A stretch of DNA of 64,000 nt from Solibacillus sp. FSL K6-1523 (GCF_038005225.1 NZ_JBBOSU010000001.1:360001-424000); one strand, 5' to 3'; shown: positions 33,658-42,448, numbered from the stretch's first letter. Made by a program: numbers and translations. Notes: generated from the letters alone by a model not told the origin.

Positions 33658-34626
33658 TTACGTCATATTTTTCTCTAATTGCAATTGTTTTTTACCTACA
33701 AGCATTGTGTGGTAGCTATGTAGCAGCATACCGCCGATAATAACACCAAGTCCGATTAACGCGAGAGGCGCGGGTAATGGGATGCTTAATAAAATCATTT
33801 CGCCAGCCATTGCGAATAACACTTCTGTAGATTGCGTTGCTTCTACTGCTGCAAGTTTCCCTTGGTCATGTCGTACGCGGTCTGTTGCGATGAAAAATAA
33901 AATGGTCGCGATAACACCAGAGGATACGGCAACTAGTAAGGATTGGAGTACTTGGCTTCCTGAAGGTAATCCCACCGTGAATAGCGCATAAATCGCAAGG
34001 ATAATCCAAGCAGGTAACGAAGCGATTGTCATGCCGAGCACACGTTGAAATGTATCAATCCGTCCATCGCAGATCGCCATCATTTTTCGATTGCCTAAAG
34101 GATATGCGAAAGCTGCGACAATCACAGGTAAAATACCGAGCAACAAGCTTTCTGTAGAAACGATTTTAGCTTGTGGAATTTGAATAAGCAAAATTCCGAT
34201 TAAAATAATGCAGGAAATTCCTAATGAAATGACTGGGATTTTAGAACGAATAGGCTTTCCGGCAATGAATGTCACAAATAATGGCGCTAATAAAACTCCC
34301 GCAACAATCGTGAATTGCCATGTCCCCGAAACGAGCCATCCTGGACCAAAAGCTGCTGCAAATGTAAGTGGGGCATAGAACAATACAAAGCCAACAAAGC
34401 TCCAAATAATCCAAGCACCTGGTTTTTCTTTCATCTCATTAGATAGGATGCGAAAGCCATTTTTCCCACGTATTGCGACAATAGCGATTAAAAAAGGAAG
34501 CATAAAGAAATAGCGTAAGGAAGAACTCCATAACCAGCTTCCACCTTCTAGCTCCATCGAATGATTTAAAACAAATGTAACAGCAAAAAATAGAGCTGCA
34601 ATAATGCCGATTAATATTTCTTTCAT
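33658..34626 (-). CDS. Multidrug resistance efflux transporter family protein (EmrE-like, DMT superfamily)
   Basis: 322 residues, ten predicted transmembrane helices in two repeats, the drug/metabolite transporter fold. The opening KEILIGIIAALFFAVTFVLNHSMELEGGSW and the ATQSTEVLFAM segment match the YjlA-like 'multidrug resistance efflux transporter' family. AGGAGGTG precedes the ATG. Substrate unknown; the family name does not prove drug export. Single gene with its own terminator. Confidence 0.8.
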   Translation of the reverse strand: MKEILIGIIAALFFAVTFVLNHSMELEGGSWLWSSSLRYFFMLPFLIAIVAIRGKNGFRILSNEMKEKPGAWIIWSFVGFVLFYAPLTFAAAFGPGWLVSGTWQFTIVAGVLLAPLFVTFIAGKPIRSKIPVISLGISCIILIGILLIQIPQAKIVSTESLLLGILPVIVAAFAYPLGNRKMMAICDGRIDTFQRVLGMTIASLPAWIILAIYALFTVGLPSGSQVLQSLLVAVSSGVIATILFFIATDRVRHDQGKLAAVEATQSTEVLFAMAGEMILLSIPLPAPLALIGLGVIIGGMLLHSYHTMLVGKKQLQLEKNMT

Positions 34627-34673
34627 AACGCACCTCCTGTATTTAAAGAATATTCAGATATTAATTATACAAA

Positions 34674-34703
34674 AAAATGGAGTGAAAAGAATCACTCCAT
34701 GGA
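34674..34703 (-). terminator. Intrinsic terminator of pepT
   Basis: ATGGAGTGA/TCACTCCAT stem followed by seven T on the minus strand, directly after the pepT stop. Confidence 0.85.
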
Positions 34704-34709
34704 AATTTT

Positions 34710-35942
34710 TTAGTTGCGTGCTTCGAATAGTTGAACGATTTCAATAATGACTTCTGTTGCTTTTTCCATCGTTTCACCGGATACGAATTCATATTTACCG
34801 TGCATATTTTCGCCACCAGCAAAGATGTTCGGAGTTGGTAAGCCCATGAAAGAAAGCTGAGAACCATCAGTACCGCCACGGATCGGTTCAACAATCGGTG
34901 TAATATCGAACTTCGCAAATGCTTCTTTGACGATGTCGACAATTTCCATAACAGGTTCGATTTTTTCACCCATATTGTAGTATTGATCTTCCATCGCAAC
35001 AGTAATAGCCTCTTCACCATACGTGGCTTGCATGTTTTTGCCGATTTCAGCCATGTATGCTTTTTTCTCTTCAAATTTTGCGCGGTCATGGTCACGGATA
35101 ATATAAGACAGAGTCGTTTCCTCAATCCCCCCATTAAATTGCATTAAATGAATGAAGCCTTCGTAGCCATCTGTTTTTTCTGGAACGGCATCCTTTGGCA
35201 TTTCATTTTGAAAGGCAATTGCAAGGGCAATTGAATTAACCATTTTGTCCTTTGCCGAACCAGGGTGGATATTCGTACCGCGAGTCGTAACTTTTACACC
35301 TGCAGCATTGAAGCTTTCGAATTGTAATTCTCCAAGTGGACCGCCATCCATCGTATACGCATAGTCCGCACCGAATTTTTCCACGTCAAATTTATGTGGG
35401 CCGCGTCCAATTTCTTCATCTGGTGTGAATGCCACGCGAATTTTACCATGCTTAATGTCAGGACTTTTCACTAAGTAGGCCATAGCTGTCATAATTTCTG
35501 CGATACCCGCTTTATCGTCCGCACCGAGTAAAGTTGTGCCATCTGTTGTAATTAATGTTTGACCAACATAGTTTTTTAAATTCGGGAAGTATTCGGGAGT
35601 CATGACTAAACCGTTTTTTAATGTGATCGCTTTACCATCATAGTCATTAATGCGCTGTGGATTTACATTTGTCCCTGTGTAATCCGTTGTTGTATCAACA
35701 TGTGCTAAAAAGCCGATTGTTGGTACGTCTTTATCTGTATTGGATTCAAGTGTAGCAAAAAGGTAGCCATTTTCATCTAATGTAATGTCTGTTAAGCCGA
35801 TTTCTGCAAGCTCATCTTTTAAAATGTACAATAAGTCAAATTGCTTTTGTGTAGACGGTGTCGTTGTTGAGTTGAAATCCGATTGTGTATCAATTTTTAC
35901 GTAGCGAACTAAACGCTCGATAACTTGTTCTTTCATGCTCAT
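34710..35942 (-). CDS. pepT: Peptidase T (tripeptide aminopeptidase)
   Basis: 410 residues, the usual PepT length. M20B zinc metallopeptidase: [25 protein letters not shown] and [14 protein letters not shown] carry the metal ligands and the catalytic Glu pair, and [20 protein letters not shown] is the C-terminal PepT signature. It removes the N-terminal residue from tripeptides in the cytosol. AAGGAGG precedes the ATG. YhhN is encoded just upstream on the same strand (36 bp gap), so the two may be cotranscribed. Confidence 0.95.
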   Translation of the reverse strand: MSMKEQVIERLVRYVKIDTQSDFNSTTTPSTQKQFDLLYILKDELAEIGLTDITLDENGYLFATLESNTDKDVPTIGFLAHVDTTTDYTGTNVNPQRINDYDGKAITLKNGLVMTPEYFPNLKNYVGQTLITTDGTTLLGADDKAGIAEIMTAMAYLVKSPDIKHGKIRVAFTPDEEIGRGPHKFDVEKFGADYAYTMDGGPLGELQFESFNAAGVKVTTRGTNIHPGSAKDKMVNSIALAIAFQNEMPKDAVPEKTDGYEGFIHLMQFNGGIEETTLSYIIRDHDRAKFEEKKAYMAEIGKNMQATYGEEAITVAMEDQYYNMGEKIEPVMEIVDIVKEAFAKFDITPIVEPIRGGTDGSQLSFMGLPTPNIFAGGENMHGKYEFVSGETMEKATEVIIEIVQLFEARN

Positions 35943-35978
35943 GAAAAAAGCCTCCTTAGTATAATCGATTGATTGAAC

Positions 35979-36629
35979 TTATTGTACCACTTTATTTCGA
36001 ATATTGAAGTATTGAACAATGCTAAGCATGAAGAAAAATTGCGCCCCGTAATACGTAAACATAATAAGTTGGTGTGAGTAGGCAACATCAAACATAAATT
36101 TATTAATGGCTAAAACGGAATCTGATGCAATGAATAATAAAGCGCCCGTTATCGCAAATGGACTTCCCGTTCGGAATGAAGTTAATCCCATTAAAAAAAT
36201 GACCATCATATAAGCAACAACGGCGATTGCTAAAATAGTTTCTCCACCTTTGAATACGGAACCTGCAATCCACACCACCATAAACAGACCGTATGCCCCA
36301 AGTAAAATTTGTACGAAAAGTGGTGGCTTTGCATTATTGGTTGTGCGAAATGCAAAAATATAAAAAATATGCCCAATTAAAAAGAAACAGAGTCCAACGA
36401 TGAACCATTGCAGCGTATAATCACCAATCGCACAAAAGATAAGCCCAATCGAAATAAGCCAATGATAAGGGAGTTTGGTCGGGAGCTTTGTCATAAATGC
36501 GAGCGTAATAAGGAGCAGCATTGGAATTAATTTAAAGAGCATTACTACCGATGGATCAATGGAGTTGATGAAAAACACATAATAAATGCCGAATATCAAA
36601 AATAATGAAATAAGTACTTTTCGCGCCAT
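35979..36629 (-). CDS. YhhN-family membrane protein (lysoplasmalogenase-like)
   Basis: 216 residues, seven or eight transmembrane helices. CAIGDYTLQ in the third helix region and SDSVLAINKF near residue 168 are the conserved acidic motifs of the YhhN family, which includes lysoplasmalogenase TMEM86. The bacterial function is mostly untested. AGGAGG precedes the ATG. pepT follows 36 bp downstream. Confidence 0.85.
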   Translation of the reverse strand: MARKVLISLFLIFGIYYVFFINSIDPSVVMLFKLIPMLLLITLAFMTKLPTKLPYHWLISIGLIFCAIGDYTLQWFIVGLCFFLIGHIFYIFAFRTTNNAKPPLFVQILLGAYGLFMVVWIAGSVFKGGETILAIAVVAYMMVIFLMGLTSFRTGSPFAITGALLFIASDSVLAINKFMFDVAYSHQLIMFTYYGAQFFFMLSIVQYFNIRNKVVQ

Positions 36630-36718
36630 AAATATTCCTCCTAAAACATTTTTTTATTGTAATTATGAATCTTTCAAGCTAGTTATTCGTAAATAATACA
36701 AAGAAAGGATGGGTCACC

Positions 36719-38395
36719 ATGGGACAACTTTTATTAATTGCTTTAATTGGTTCGTTTATTATGACACTATTAATCATACCAATTTCTCGGAAAGTGAAAA
36801 GTGGGAAATTATCGTCAAAGAATCTATTTGTTATATTTATAGTCGTTTTTGTTATTAGTTTTATTTTAGTATTTACAACGGTTTATGTATCTAAAATTGA
36901 TTTGAATTGGACAGCTTTTTTATATGTGCTACCTGTAGCCGCGTTAGCCGGAGCGATTTTATCGGGAGGGCTAGAGCAAAAATTAAAATCAGCGATTGTC
37001 CTAGTCGGGATTTTAGGGGTCGCTTATTTGATAAGTGCACCATTATTAAATGCTGAGCAAAAATTTAAGTCCTCACAAATGGAAGAGAAGGTAGAAATCG
37101 AGGCATTTGATGAAACGAAAAAGCCGGCAAGTGTACCGCCAAAGTTTGTGAAAAATAAAATGAAAAAAGCTTTCGGACAGGTGCCAAATACGAGCTATTA
37201 CGAAATTGGTCGTTTGCAAATTCAAAAAGTAAATGGCGAGTATGTGTATATTGCACCAGTCGAGTTTTCAGGTTTTTTCAAATGGTTTAATGGAAAAACA
37301 ACGCCGGGTTATTTCACAATGAGCGCGACAGATTCAAGTGATAATCCGAAATTTATTCAATCGGAAATGAGCTATGTTCCATCTGCATTTTTAAATCAAA
37401 ATTTAGAGCGTCATATTCGTTTACAATACCCAACACTCATTTTTTATGGTCAGCCACAATTAGAAATTGATGAGGATGGGAAGCCGTTTTATATTCGCTC
37501 CTACGGTGAATTTATTTCTGCACGTAATGGTTTTGATGTAAAAGGAATCGTACTAGTTGATGCAAAAACGGGACAGACGGAAAAGCTTGCGTTAGCGGAT
37601 GTACCAGACTATATCGATGGGGCGGTGTCTCCGGAAACAGTGAGCTTGCAAAATAGTTATTACGGGAACTATGTACACGGATATTGGAATAGTGTTGTCG
37701 GAAAGAAAGATGTTAAGCTACCGAGTGATGAAGGAACGGAAGCAAATGTTAGCCCGATTTTCATGGAAGATGGCGAAATGTATTATTTCACCGATTTCAC
37801 AAGTCCAAAAGAGGGTATTGATTCCATGCTTGGTTATTCGTTGACGCATGCTCGTACAGGCGCGGCAACATATTATACGGGCAATTTAGAAGAATCATAC
37901 ATGGATTCGCAAGGGGCACTGCAAATTATTGAAAAGGAATTTATCGAGAAGAAATGGGAAGGCGAAATGCCAATTCTTTATAACTTCTATGGCGAGGCGA
38001 GCTGGTTAACCGGTGTACTTGATGCAAATGGTTTCCTACAAAATTATTTCATCGTTTCCGCAGCGAACCCTGAAGTTAAAGCCTTTGCTTCCACACCAAA
38101 AGAGGCATTAAGACTATATAAAACGGCTTTAAATAGTGGCAGTAGTATAGTGGATGGCACATCTAAAGCGGAAGAAGCTACCGTAACAGGTGAGGTTGTT
38201 CGTGTGTATAAAGAGCGTGTCGGTAATTTTACACTCGTTTCATTCTTAATGAATTCGGGTGAAAACTTTATCGTAAGTTCAGAAATCGTACCACTTGCGA
38301 TTTATTTACAAGAGGGTGACCGCATCGTTATGACGTATGCAAAAACTGGCGAACAGTTCCAACCTGTAAAAAACATTATTATCGAAGGTTTGTAA
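36719..38395 (+). CDS. Unknown protein: four TM helices plus large extracytoplasmic domain
   Basis: 558 residues. Four helices occupy about 2-22, 35-58, 65-85 and 90-110. A soluble domain of about 440 residues follows with repeated elements (QVPNTSYYEIGRLQIQKVNGEYVYIAPVEF; DEDGKPFYIRSYGEF; YNFYGEASWLTGVLDANGFLQNYF) and no recognised catalytic motif. The C-terminal 60 residues resemble an OB-like beta barrel (TVTGEVVRVYKERVGNFTLVSFLM). AAAGGATGGG precedes the ATG. Single gene with a strong terminator. I cannot assign a family or function. Confidence 0.75.
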   Translation: MGQLLLIALIGSFIMTLLIIPISRKVKSGKLSSKNLFVIFIVVFVISFILVFTTVYVSKIDLNWTAFLYVLPVAALAGAILSGGLEQKLKSAIVLVGILGVAYLISAPLLNAEQKFKSSQMEEKVEIEAFDETKKPASVPPKFVKNKMKKAFGQVPNTSYYEIGRLQIQKVNGEYVYIAPVEFSGFFKWFNGKTTPGYFTMSATDSSDNPKFIQSEMSYVPSAFLNQNLERHIRLQYPTLIFYGQPQLEIDEDGKPFYIRSYGEFISARNGFDVKGIVLVDAKTGQTEKLALADVPDYIDGAVSPETVSLQNSYYGNYVHGYWNSVVGKKDVKLPSDEGTEANVSPIFMEDGEMYYFTDFTSPKEGIDSMLGYSLTHARTGAATYYTGNLEESYMDSQGALQIIEKEFIEKKWEGEMPILYNFYGEASWLTGVLDANGFLQNYFIVSAANPEVKAFASTPKEALRLYKTALNSGSSIVDGTSKAEEATVTGEVVRVYKERVGNFTLVSFLMNSGENFIVSSEIVPLAIYLQEGDRIVMTYAKTGEQFQPVKNIIIEGL

Positions 38396-38411
38396 AAGAA
38401 TATAAAAAGGG

Positions 38412-38452
38412 AAAGGGCAGAGATGTTGATACAGCGTCTCTGCCTTTTCTTA
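38412..38452 (+). terminator. Intrinsic terminator
   Basis: GGCAGAGA/TCTCTGCC stem with TTTTCT after it; the minus strand may also be terminated here for the 38459 gene. Confidence 0.85.
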
Positions 38453-38458
38453 TATATA

Positions 38459-38872
38459 TTAGTAATTTTGAATATAGTGAAGCATTTTTTGTTCACGCAG
38501 TTGAAGTTGTTGTTCTGTATATAGCATGACATCCGCGAACTTTTGCCATTGCAAGTTTAACAGTTCTCGCTCGGTTGAAAAATGATCAGTAGGCTCATTT
38601 TTGAAAATATAGTCTAAATGGAAAATTTGCATGAGTACCACTTCAGGATTTTCAAAGTTGCTCACAAATTTAAGTTGCCAAATGGATGTATGGGCAATGT
38701 ATTGGTTGGCAAATGCAGTGACAGCTTCATATTTTGAGTGTTCTATTTGATCTGTAATTTGATGATGGATTTTAGTTAATGCAACATTAATATCAGAAAT
38801 GATTAGTGAATACTTCCGAGCAGATTTCAAATGTTGACGCTCTAATGATTTCGCAATGAATGGAGTCGACAT
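38459..38872 (-). CDS. Hypothetical protein, 137 residues
   Basis: A soluble, helix-rich protein with Gln/His-rich stretches and no recognised domain. AGGAGGTAGAGG precedes the ATG. It converges with the 36719 gene and shares the terminator area. No function proposed. Confidence 0.65.
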   Translation of the reverse strand: MSTPFIAKSLERQHLKSARKYSLIISDINVALTKIHHQITDQIEHSKYEAVTAFANQYIAHTSIWQLKFVSNFENPEVVLMQIFHLDYIFKNEPTDHFSTERELLNLQWQKFADVMLYTEQQLQLREQKMLHYIQNY

Positions 38873-39041
38873 TTCCTCTACCTCCTAATAACATGAGTCA
38901 CTTTATAATAGCAAAAAATAGCATAAAAAACCTCAGTCGTAATGAGTAATATGAATTGCTAAAATATCTAATCATAATAAAAGAGTGAATGCAAAGTACT
39001 GATTCTATTAGTTAAAAAGGCATGCTACTAAGCTTAAAAAA

Positions 39042-39075
39042 ACACCATGTTAACAGAGTGTTAAAATGGTGTGGG
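39042..39075 (-). terminator. Intrinsic terminator
   Basis: ACACCAT..TTTAACA pairs with TGTTAAC..ATGGTGT; the minus strand then runs into T7. It ends the nitroreductase gene. Confidence 0.8.
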
Positions 39076-39084
39076 GTGATGCGA

Positions 39085-39819
39085 TTATTTCCACGTAAAG
39101 CCTTTTGTTGCAAGGAAATCTTTCATGAATGGGCGTTTTTGATCAACTAAATAATCCGCCATTTGCTTCGTCCAAGTCGCCATCTTTTGATTGGAAGAAC
39201 GACTTGCATAGTAAGATTCCATCATGGCATCATAGTCAGCTAATAATGTTTCGTATTGATCTACATCATAGCTATTTTCGTGTAATACCGCTGCTACTGG
39301 TAGACGAGGTTTTGTTTCATTGCGCTTTGTCGGCGTACCAATCGTCATCGCAAATAACGGGAATACATGATCTGGTAAATTAAATAGCTCGCTAATTTCA
39401 GCAGGATTGTTACGCGCTCCACCAATATAGCAAATACCGTAGCCCATCGCTTCAGCTGCAATGACAAAGTTTTGTGCGAATAATGAAACGTCCGCTACAC
39501 CAACAAGTAAGTTTTCTGCTGAATCCGTTACAATATCAACACCGTGTTTTTGACCGGCAACTTGTAGACGCTTGAAATCCACGCAAAATAAGAAGGAAGC
39601 TCCCGCTGTTTTGAACTGGAAATCATTTTTGGATAACTCACCTAGTTTTGCCTTTTTCTCCTCATCCGTGACCCAAATAACACTATACGCTTGTACGAAA
39701 TGTGAGCTAGCCGCCATTTGTGCAGTTTCGATTAAATCAACAATTGTCTCTTTTGAAATTTGTTCACCTGAATATTTTCGAACCGATGTGTGACTACGTA
39801 AAAGTTCTCTTGTTTGCAT
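39085..39819 (-). CDS. NfrA-type NAD(P)H-dependent nitroreductase/FMN reductase
   Basis: 244 residues. HTSVRKYSGEQIS near the N-terminus and GYGICYIGGARNNP in the centre are typical of the NfrA/FRP group of nitroreductases. These bind FMN and reduce flavins, nitroaromatics or quinones at the expense of NADPH. GGGGAGAA precedes the ATG. A perfect 14-bp palindrome upstream (39853-39866) may control it. Redox-stress regulation is likely for this family but not shown by the sequence. Confidence 0.88.
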   Translation of the reverse strand: MQTRELLRSHTSVRKYSGEQISKETIVDLIETAQMAASSHFVQAYSVIWVTDEEKKAKLGELSKNDFQFKTAGASFLFCVDFKRLQVAGQKHGVDIVTDSAENLLVGVADVSLFAQNFVIAAEAMGYGICYIGGARNNPAEISELFNLPDHVFPLFAMTIGTPTKRNETKPRLPVAAVLHENSYDVDQYETLLADYDAMMESYYASRSSNQKMATWTKQMADYLVDQKRPFMKDFLATKGFTWK

Positions 39820-39852
39820 GTGAAATTCTCCCCCTATGTAAAAATAAAAGTT

Positions 39853-39866
39853 AAGGAACGTTCCTT
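39853..39866. promoter_or_regulatory. 14-bp perfect palindrome upstream of the nitroreductase
   Basis: AAGGAACGTTCCTT is self-complementary and lies 34-47 bp before the ATG at 39819. Its position overlaps or follows the promoter, which suits a repressor operator. The regulator is unknown. Confidence 0.45.
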
Positions 39867-39927
39867 TAAGTTTATTTTATATATATTTAACTAAAGAATC
39901 CAACTTTTAAAATCTTTCCGAAAAAGG

Positions 39928-39977
39928 TGGAGTAGATTTCCAATCCGATCCGGCCGCTTTTCGCGGGCACGACTCCA
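39928..39977. repeat. GC-rich imperfect inverted repeat
   Basis: Outer arms TGGAGT/ACTCCA and inner CCGC/GCGG form a hairpin in a locally GC-rich island within AT-rich DNA. It looks like a dispersed intergenic repeat, but no second copy was found in this window. Confidence 0.35.
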
Positions 39978-40038
39978 ACTAACTTGTTTCGAGAGGTATC
40001 TTAAAATATATGAAAATCAGAAAATTTTAAATTAACTG

Positions 40039-40068
40039 TTGACGGAATGGTAGGATCTGTTTTATACT
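40039..40068 (+). promoter_or_regulatory. Probable promoter of the metY transcript
   Basis: TTGACG (40039-40044), an 18-bp spacer and TATACT (40063-40068), about 30 bp before the riboswitch. Confidence 0.65.
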
Positions 40069-40098
40069 GTGAAACAACGATGGAACATGAATCACATA

Positions 40099-40214
40099 CT
40101 CTTATCAAGAGCGGCGGAGGGAATAGGCCCTGTGATGCCCGGCAACCAGTGAGTGACGAACTGACTAAGGTGCTACTTCCTACAAAATGCAATGTGCATT
40201 TTGAAAGATAAGAG
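40099..40214 (+). ncRNA. SAM riboswitch (S-box leader)
   Basis: The closing helix pairs CTCTTATC (40099-40106) with GATAAGAG (40207-40214). Inside are the conserved S-box core AGAGCGGCGGAGGGA, GGCCCTGTGATGCCCGGCAACC and AAGGTGC. It binds S-adenosylmethionine and, when bound, lets the downstream terminator form, shutting off metY. Sequence match to the core is close to complete. Confidence 0.95.
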
Positions 40215-40236
40215 GAGGCAAACTTGCTCATTTGCA

Positions 40237-40268
40237 AACCCTCTTCTTAGCTGAAGAGGGTTTTTTTT
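40237..40268 (+). terminator. Riboswitch-controlled terminator
   Basis: AACCCTCTTC/GAAGAGGG stem followed by eight T, 23 bp after the S-box. It is the expression platform of the riboswitch. Confidence 0.9.
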
Positions 40269-40336
40269 CATTCAAAAAAACTCCTCCTCTATAACACCGA
40301 CTTTACCATCGAAAACTATTTTGGAGGTTATTATTC

Positions 40337-41641
40337 ATGACAAATTTACGACCAGAAACATTATTATTACACGGTGGACAAAAGCCAGATCCTGTAACGG
40401 GTGCGATTGCTGTACCAATTTATCGTTCAACGGCTTATGCATTTAAAGACACTGCTCATGCGCAGCGATTATTTGCATTAGAAGAAGCGGGCAATATTTA
40501 TTCGCGTATTATGAACCCTACTGTAGGTGCTTTTGAAGAACGTGTTGCGTTATTGGAAGGGGGATCAGCGGCAGTAGCACTTTCATCTGGTGCAGCAGCA
40601 ATTGCCTTTTCAATTTTAAACTTAGCAGGCGCTGGAGACGAGATTGTTGCAGCAGGATCGCTTTACGGTGGTACGTATAATTTATTTGCCACAACATTAC
40701 CACGCTACGGTATTACGGTGAAATTTGTGGATGAAACAGACCCAGAAAACTTCCGCAGTGCAATTACAGATAAAACAAAGGCTGTATTTGCAGAAATTAT
40801 CGGGAACCCAAGCTTAAATGTGTTAGATATTGAAGCAGTTGCGACAATTGCACATGAAAACGGATTACCATTATTAATCGATAGCACATTTGCTTCGCCA
40901 TATGGTGGGAACCCAATTGAATTTGGCGCGGATGTTGTCATTCACTCGGCTACGAAATGGATTGGCGGTCACGGTACGACAATTGGTGGTATTGTCGTGG
41001 ATGCAGGGAAATTTGATTGGACACAAGGACGTCATCCAGGATTTACAGAGCCAGATACGTCATATCACGGACTTCGTTACGGAATTGATACAGCAGGGGC
41101 TGCATTTGCCACAAAGCTACGTGTTCAACTGTTACGTGATTTCGGTCCAACATTATCAGCAGACGCAGCATTTAACTTTTTACAAGGGCTAGAAACGCTT
41201 CATTTGCGTATCGTACGCCATAATGAAAATGCATTAAAAGTAGCGGAATATTTACGTAACCACCCATTCGTGGACTATGTAAACTATAACGGCTTTGAAG
41301 ATTTCCCTTCACATGAATTAGCGAAGAAGTATTTGAAAAATGGGTTTGGCTCGATTTTAACATTTGGCATTAAAGGTGGACGTGAAGCAGGTCGTCAAGT
41401 CATTGATAACGTGGAATTATTCTCACACGTAGCAAACGTAGGGGACGCACGTTCATTAATTATCCACCCAGCATCGACAACACACCAACAATTATCAGCG
41501 GAAGAATTAAAAGTGGCTGGTGTATCCGAGGAGCTCATTCGCTTATCGATCGGTTTAGAAGCAGCGGAAGATATTATTGCAGATTTAGAACAAGCTTTAG
41601 CAAAAGTTGCGTCTACTTTAGAAGTAGAAACTCAAGCTTAA
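40337..41641 (+). CDS. metY: O-acetylhomoserine sulfhydrylase (MetY family)
   Basis: 434 residues, the Cys/Met metabolism PLP-enzyme family. The Schiff-base lysine is in HSATKWIGGHGTTIGG, and YSRIMNPTVGAFEERVALLEGG and the C-terminal LIHPASTTHQQ agree with O-acetylhomoserine sulfhydrylases. It makes homocysteine from O-acetylhomoserine and sulfide (or methionine from methanethiol). It is controlled by the S-box riboswitch upstream, which fits methionine synthesis. GGAGG precedes the ATG. Its stop codon overlaps the first hairpin of a repeat element. Confidence 0.94.
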   Translation: MTNLRPETLLLHGGQKPDPVTGAIAVPIYRSTAYAFKDTAHAQRLFALEEAGNIYSRIMNPTVGAFEERVALLEGGSAAVALSSGAAAIAFSILNLAGAGDEIVAAGSLYGGTYNLFATTLPRYGITVKFVDETDPENFRSAITDKTKAVFAEIIGNPSLNVLDIEAVATIAHENGLPLLIDSTFASPYGGNPIEFGADVVIHSATKWIGGHGTTIGGIVVDAGKFDWTQGRHPGFTEPDTSYHGLRYGIDTAGAAFATKLRVQLLRDFGPTLSADAAFNFLQGLETLHLRIVRHNENALKVAEYLRNHPFVDYVNYNGFEDFPSHELAKKYLKNGFGSILTFGIKGGREAGRQVIDNVELFSHVANVGDARSLIIHPASTTHQQLSAEELKVAGVSEELIRLSIGLEAAEDIIADLEQALAKVASTLEVETQA

Positions 41642-41805
41642 CTTGATTCATCAGGGGGTTAAACCCCTGATGAATCAAGTTAGCCTCTGGCGGATGTCAC
41701 AGATTTTTAAAAGGAATTTTTTCGAGCAAAGCAAGCTCGAAAAAATCTGGACACAATTACGCCGAGGCGTAATTGATTATAGTAGAAGAAACTTGTCCGC
41801 CTTTC
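41640..41805. repeat. Composite palindromic intergenic repeat element
   Basis: Three perfect hairpins in 136 bp: 18-bp arms at 41640-41681 (half-site ACTTGATTCATCAGGGG), 12-bp arms at 41716-41746 (ATTTTTTCGAGC), and 10-bp arms at 41754-41775 (CAATTACGCC). Outer GGCGGA (41689-41694) and TCCGCC (41796-41801) pair as well. No coding capacity. Related pieces occur at 17915 and 53834. It looks like a non-autonomous, MITE- or REP-like element; the first hairpin may also terminate metY. Confidence 0.6.
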
Positions 41806-41836
41806 ATCATTTCGTTAGGGGCAAGTTGCTGAAATT

Positions 41837-41948
41837 AAAACCAAGTAACTCTATAAGTATTATTGACAAAGTTAAAACCGAGTAATAGAATAAGGATTAT
41901 AAACCAAGTAATGTAAATTATGTTGCAGCATCGTTTAAACTACTTGGT
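41837..41948. promoter_or_regulatory. Promoter with repeated AAACCRAGTAA sites
   Basis: TTGACA (41863-41868), 17 bp, TAGAAT (41886-41891) is a near-consensus promoter for the gene at 42023. Direct repeats AAACCAAGTAA, AAACCGAGTAA and AAACCAAGTAA start at 41838, 41875 and 41901, and an inverted copy TACTTGGT lies at 41941. One copy lies within the promoter spacer, so a repressor binding these would block transcription. Confidence 0.5.
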
Positions 41949-41953
41949 AATAG

Positions 41954-41990
41954 CGTACTTGCAAATAGTGAACCCCCTTGCGCAAGTACG
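41954..41990 (+). other. Hairpin in the 5' leader of the Panacea-like gene
   Basis: CGTACTTGC and GCAAGTACG are perfect 9-bp arms with a loop containing CCCCC, 33 bp before the ATG. Its role is unknown. Confidence 0.35.
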
Positions 41991-42022
41991 TAATCTTAAT
42001 AAATGAAAAGGAGTTTTTTAAA

Positions 42023-42421
42023 ATGGGAAATGTATACAGTGCACAAAATGTGGCCGCATATATAATTTACGAACTAAATGATCTAAAGAAATTTGTAAAT
42101 GCAATGACGATTCAAGGAATTTTGGCGGATGTAGAAATGATGTGGCAAAAGGTGTTTGGACACTGTGCTTTCTCAGAAACAATCCATCATTTATCAGAAG
42201 TAGGCTTTGTTGTGAAGGAAGTGGCAGAGGAGTACGAGGAACATGGTACAGCGCATCTTTTGGAACCAGCAAAGGAATGGTTTTTAAAATATGGTGAGTT
42301 CCAACTTGTACAGCGTCCAATTGCGATTCCCAATTTCACAGTAAAAGAGCAGTTATTAATGAAAAAGATATTAAACGTTTATCATTTACATAATTTTGAT
42401 CGTGTAAAAATTGCGGTATAA
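42023..42421 (+). CDS. Divergent Panacea (SocA/DUF4065-like) domain protein, possible antitoxin relic
   Basis: 132 residues. The opening VYSAQNVAAYIIYELNDL, then a helix in the position of the family's LQKLLYF-x-Q segment, and the later EVAEEYEEHG follow the Panacea/SocA plan seen in many antitoxins. The core LQKLLYF motif itself is not kept (IQGILADVEMMW). ATG 42023 follows AAGGAG; the upstream in-frame start has no site. It has its own promoter with operator-like repeats and its own terminator. No toxin gene is beside it. Assignment is tentative. Confidence 0.45.
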   Translation: MGNVYSAQNVAAYIIYELNDLKKFVNAMTIQGILADVEMMWQKVFGHCAFSETIHHLSEVGFVVKEVAEEYEEHGTAHLLEPAKEWFLKYGEFQLVQRPIAIPNFTVKEQLLMKKILNVYHLHNFDRVKIAV

Positions 42422-42448
42422 TTTGATGGGGGAATTACCAAAATTTTA

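Noticed and set aside
33418-33678. 86-codon plus-strand ORF between fhuF and the EmrE-like gene
   Set aside because: TTG start with no ribosome site; it crosses two terminator hairpins, overlaps the EmrE-like gene end, and has no recognisable protein features. The span is better explained as a small RNA unit.
41640-41681. Simple rho-independent terminator of metY
   Set aside because: The 18-bp stem could stop RNA polymerase, but no T-run follows. The hairpin is part of a larger repeated element, so it is described as that.
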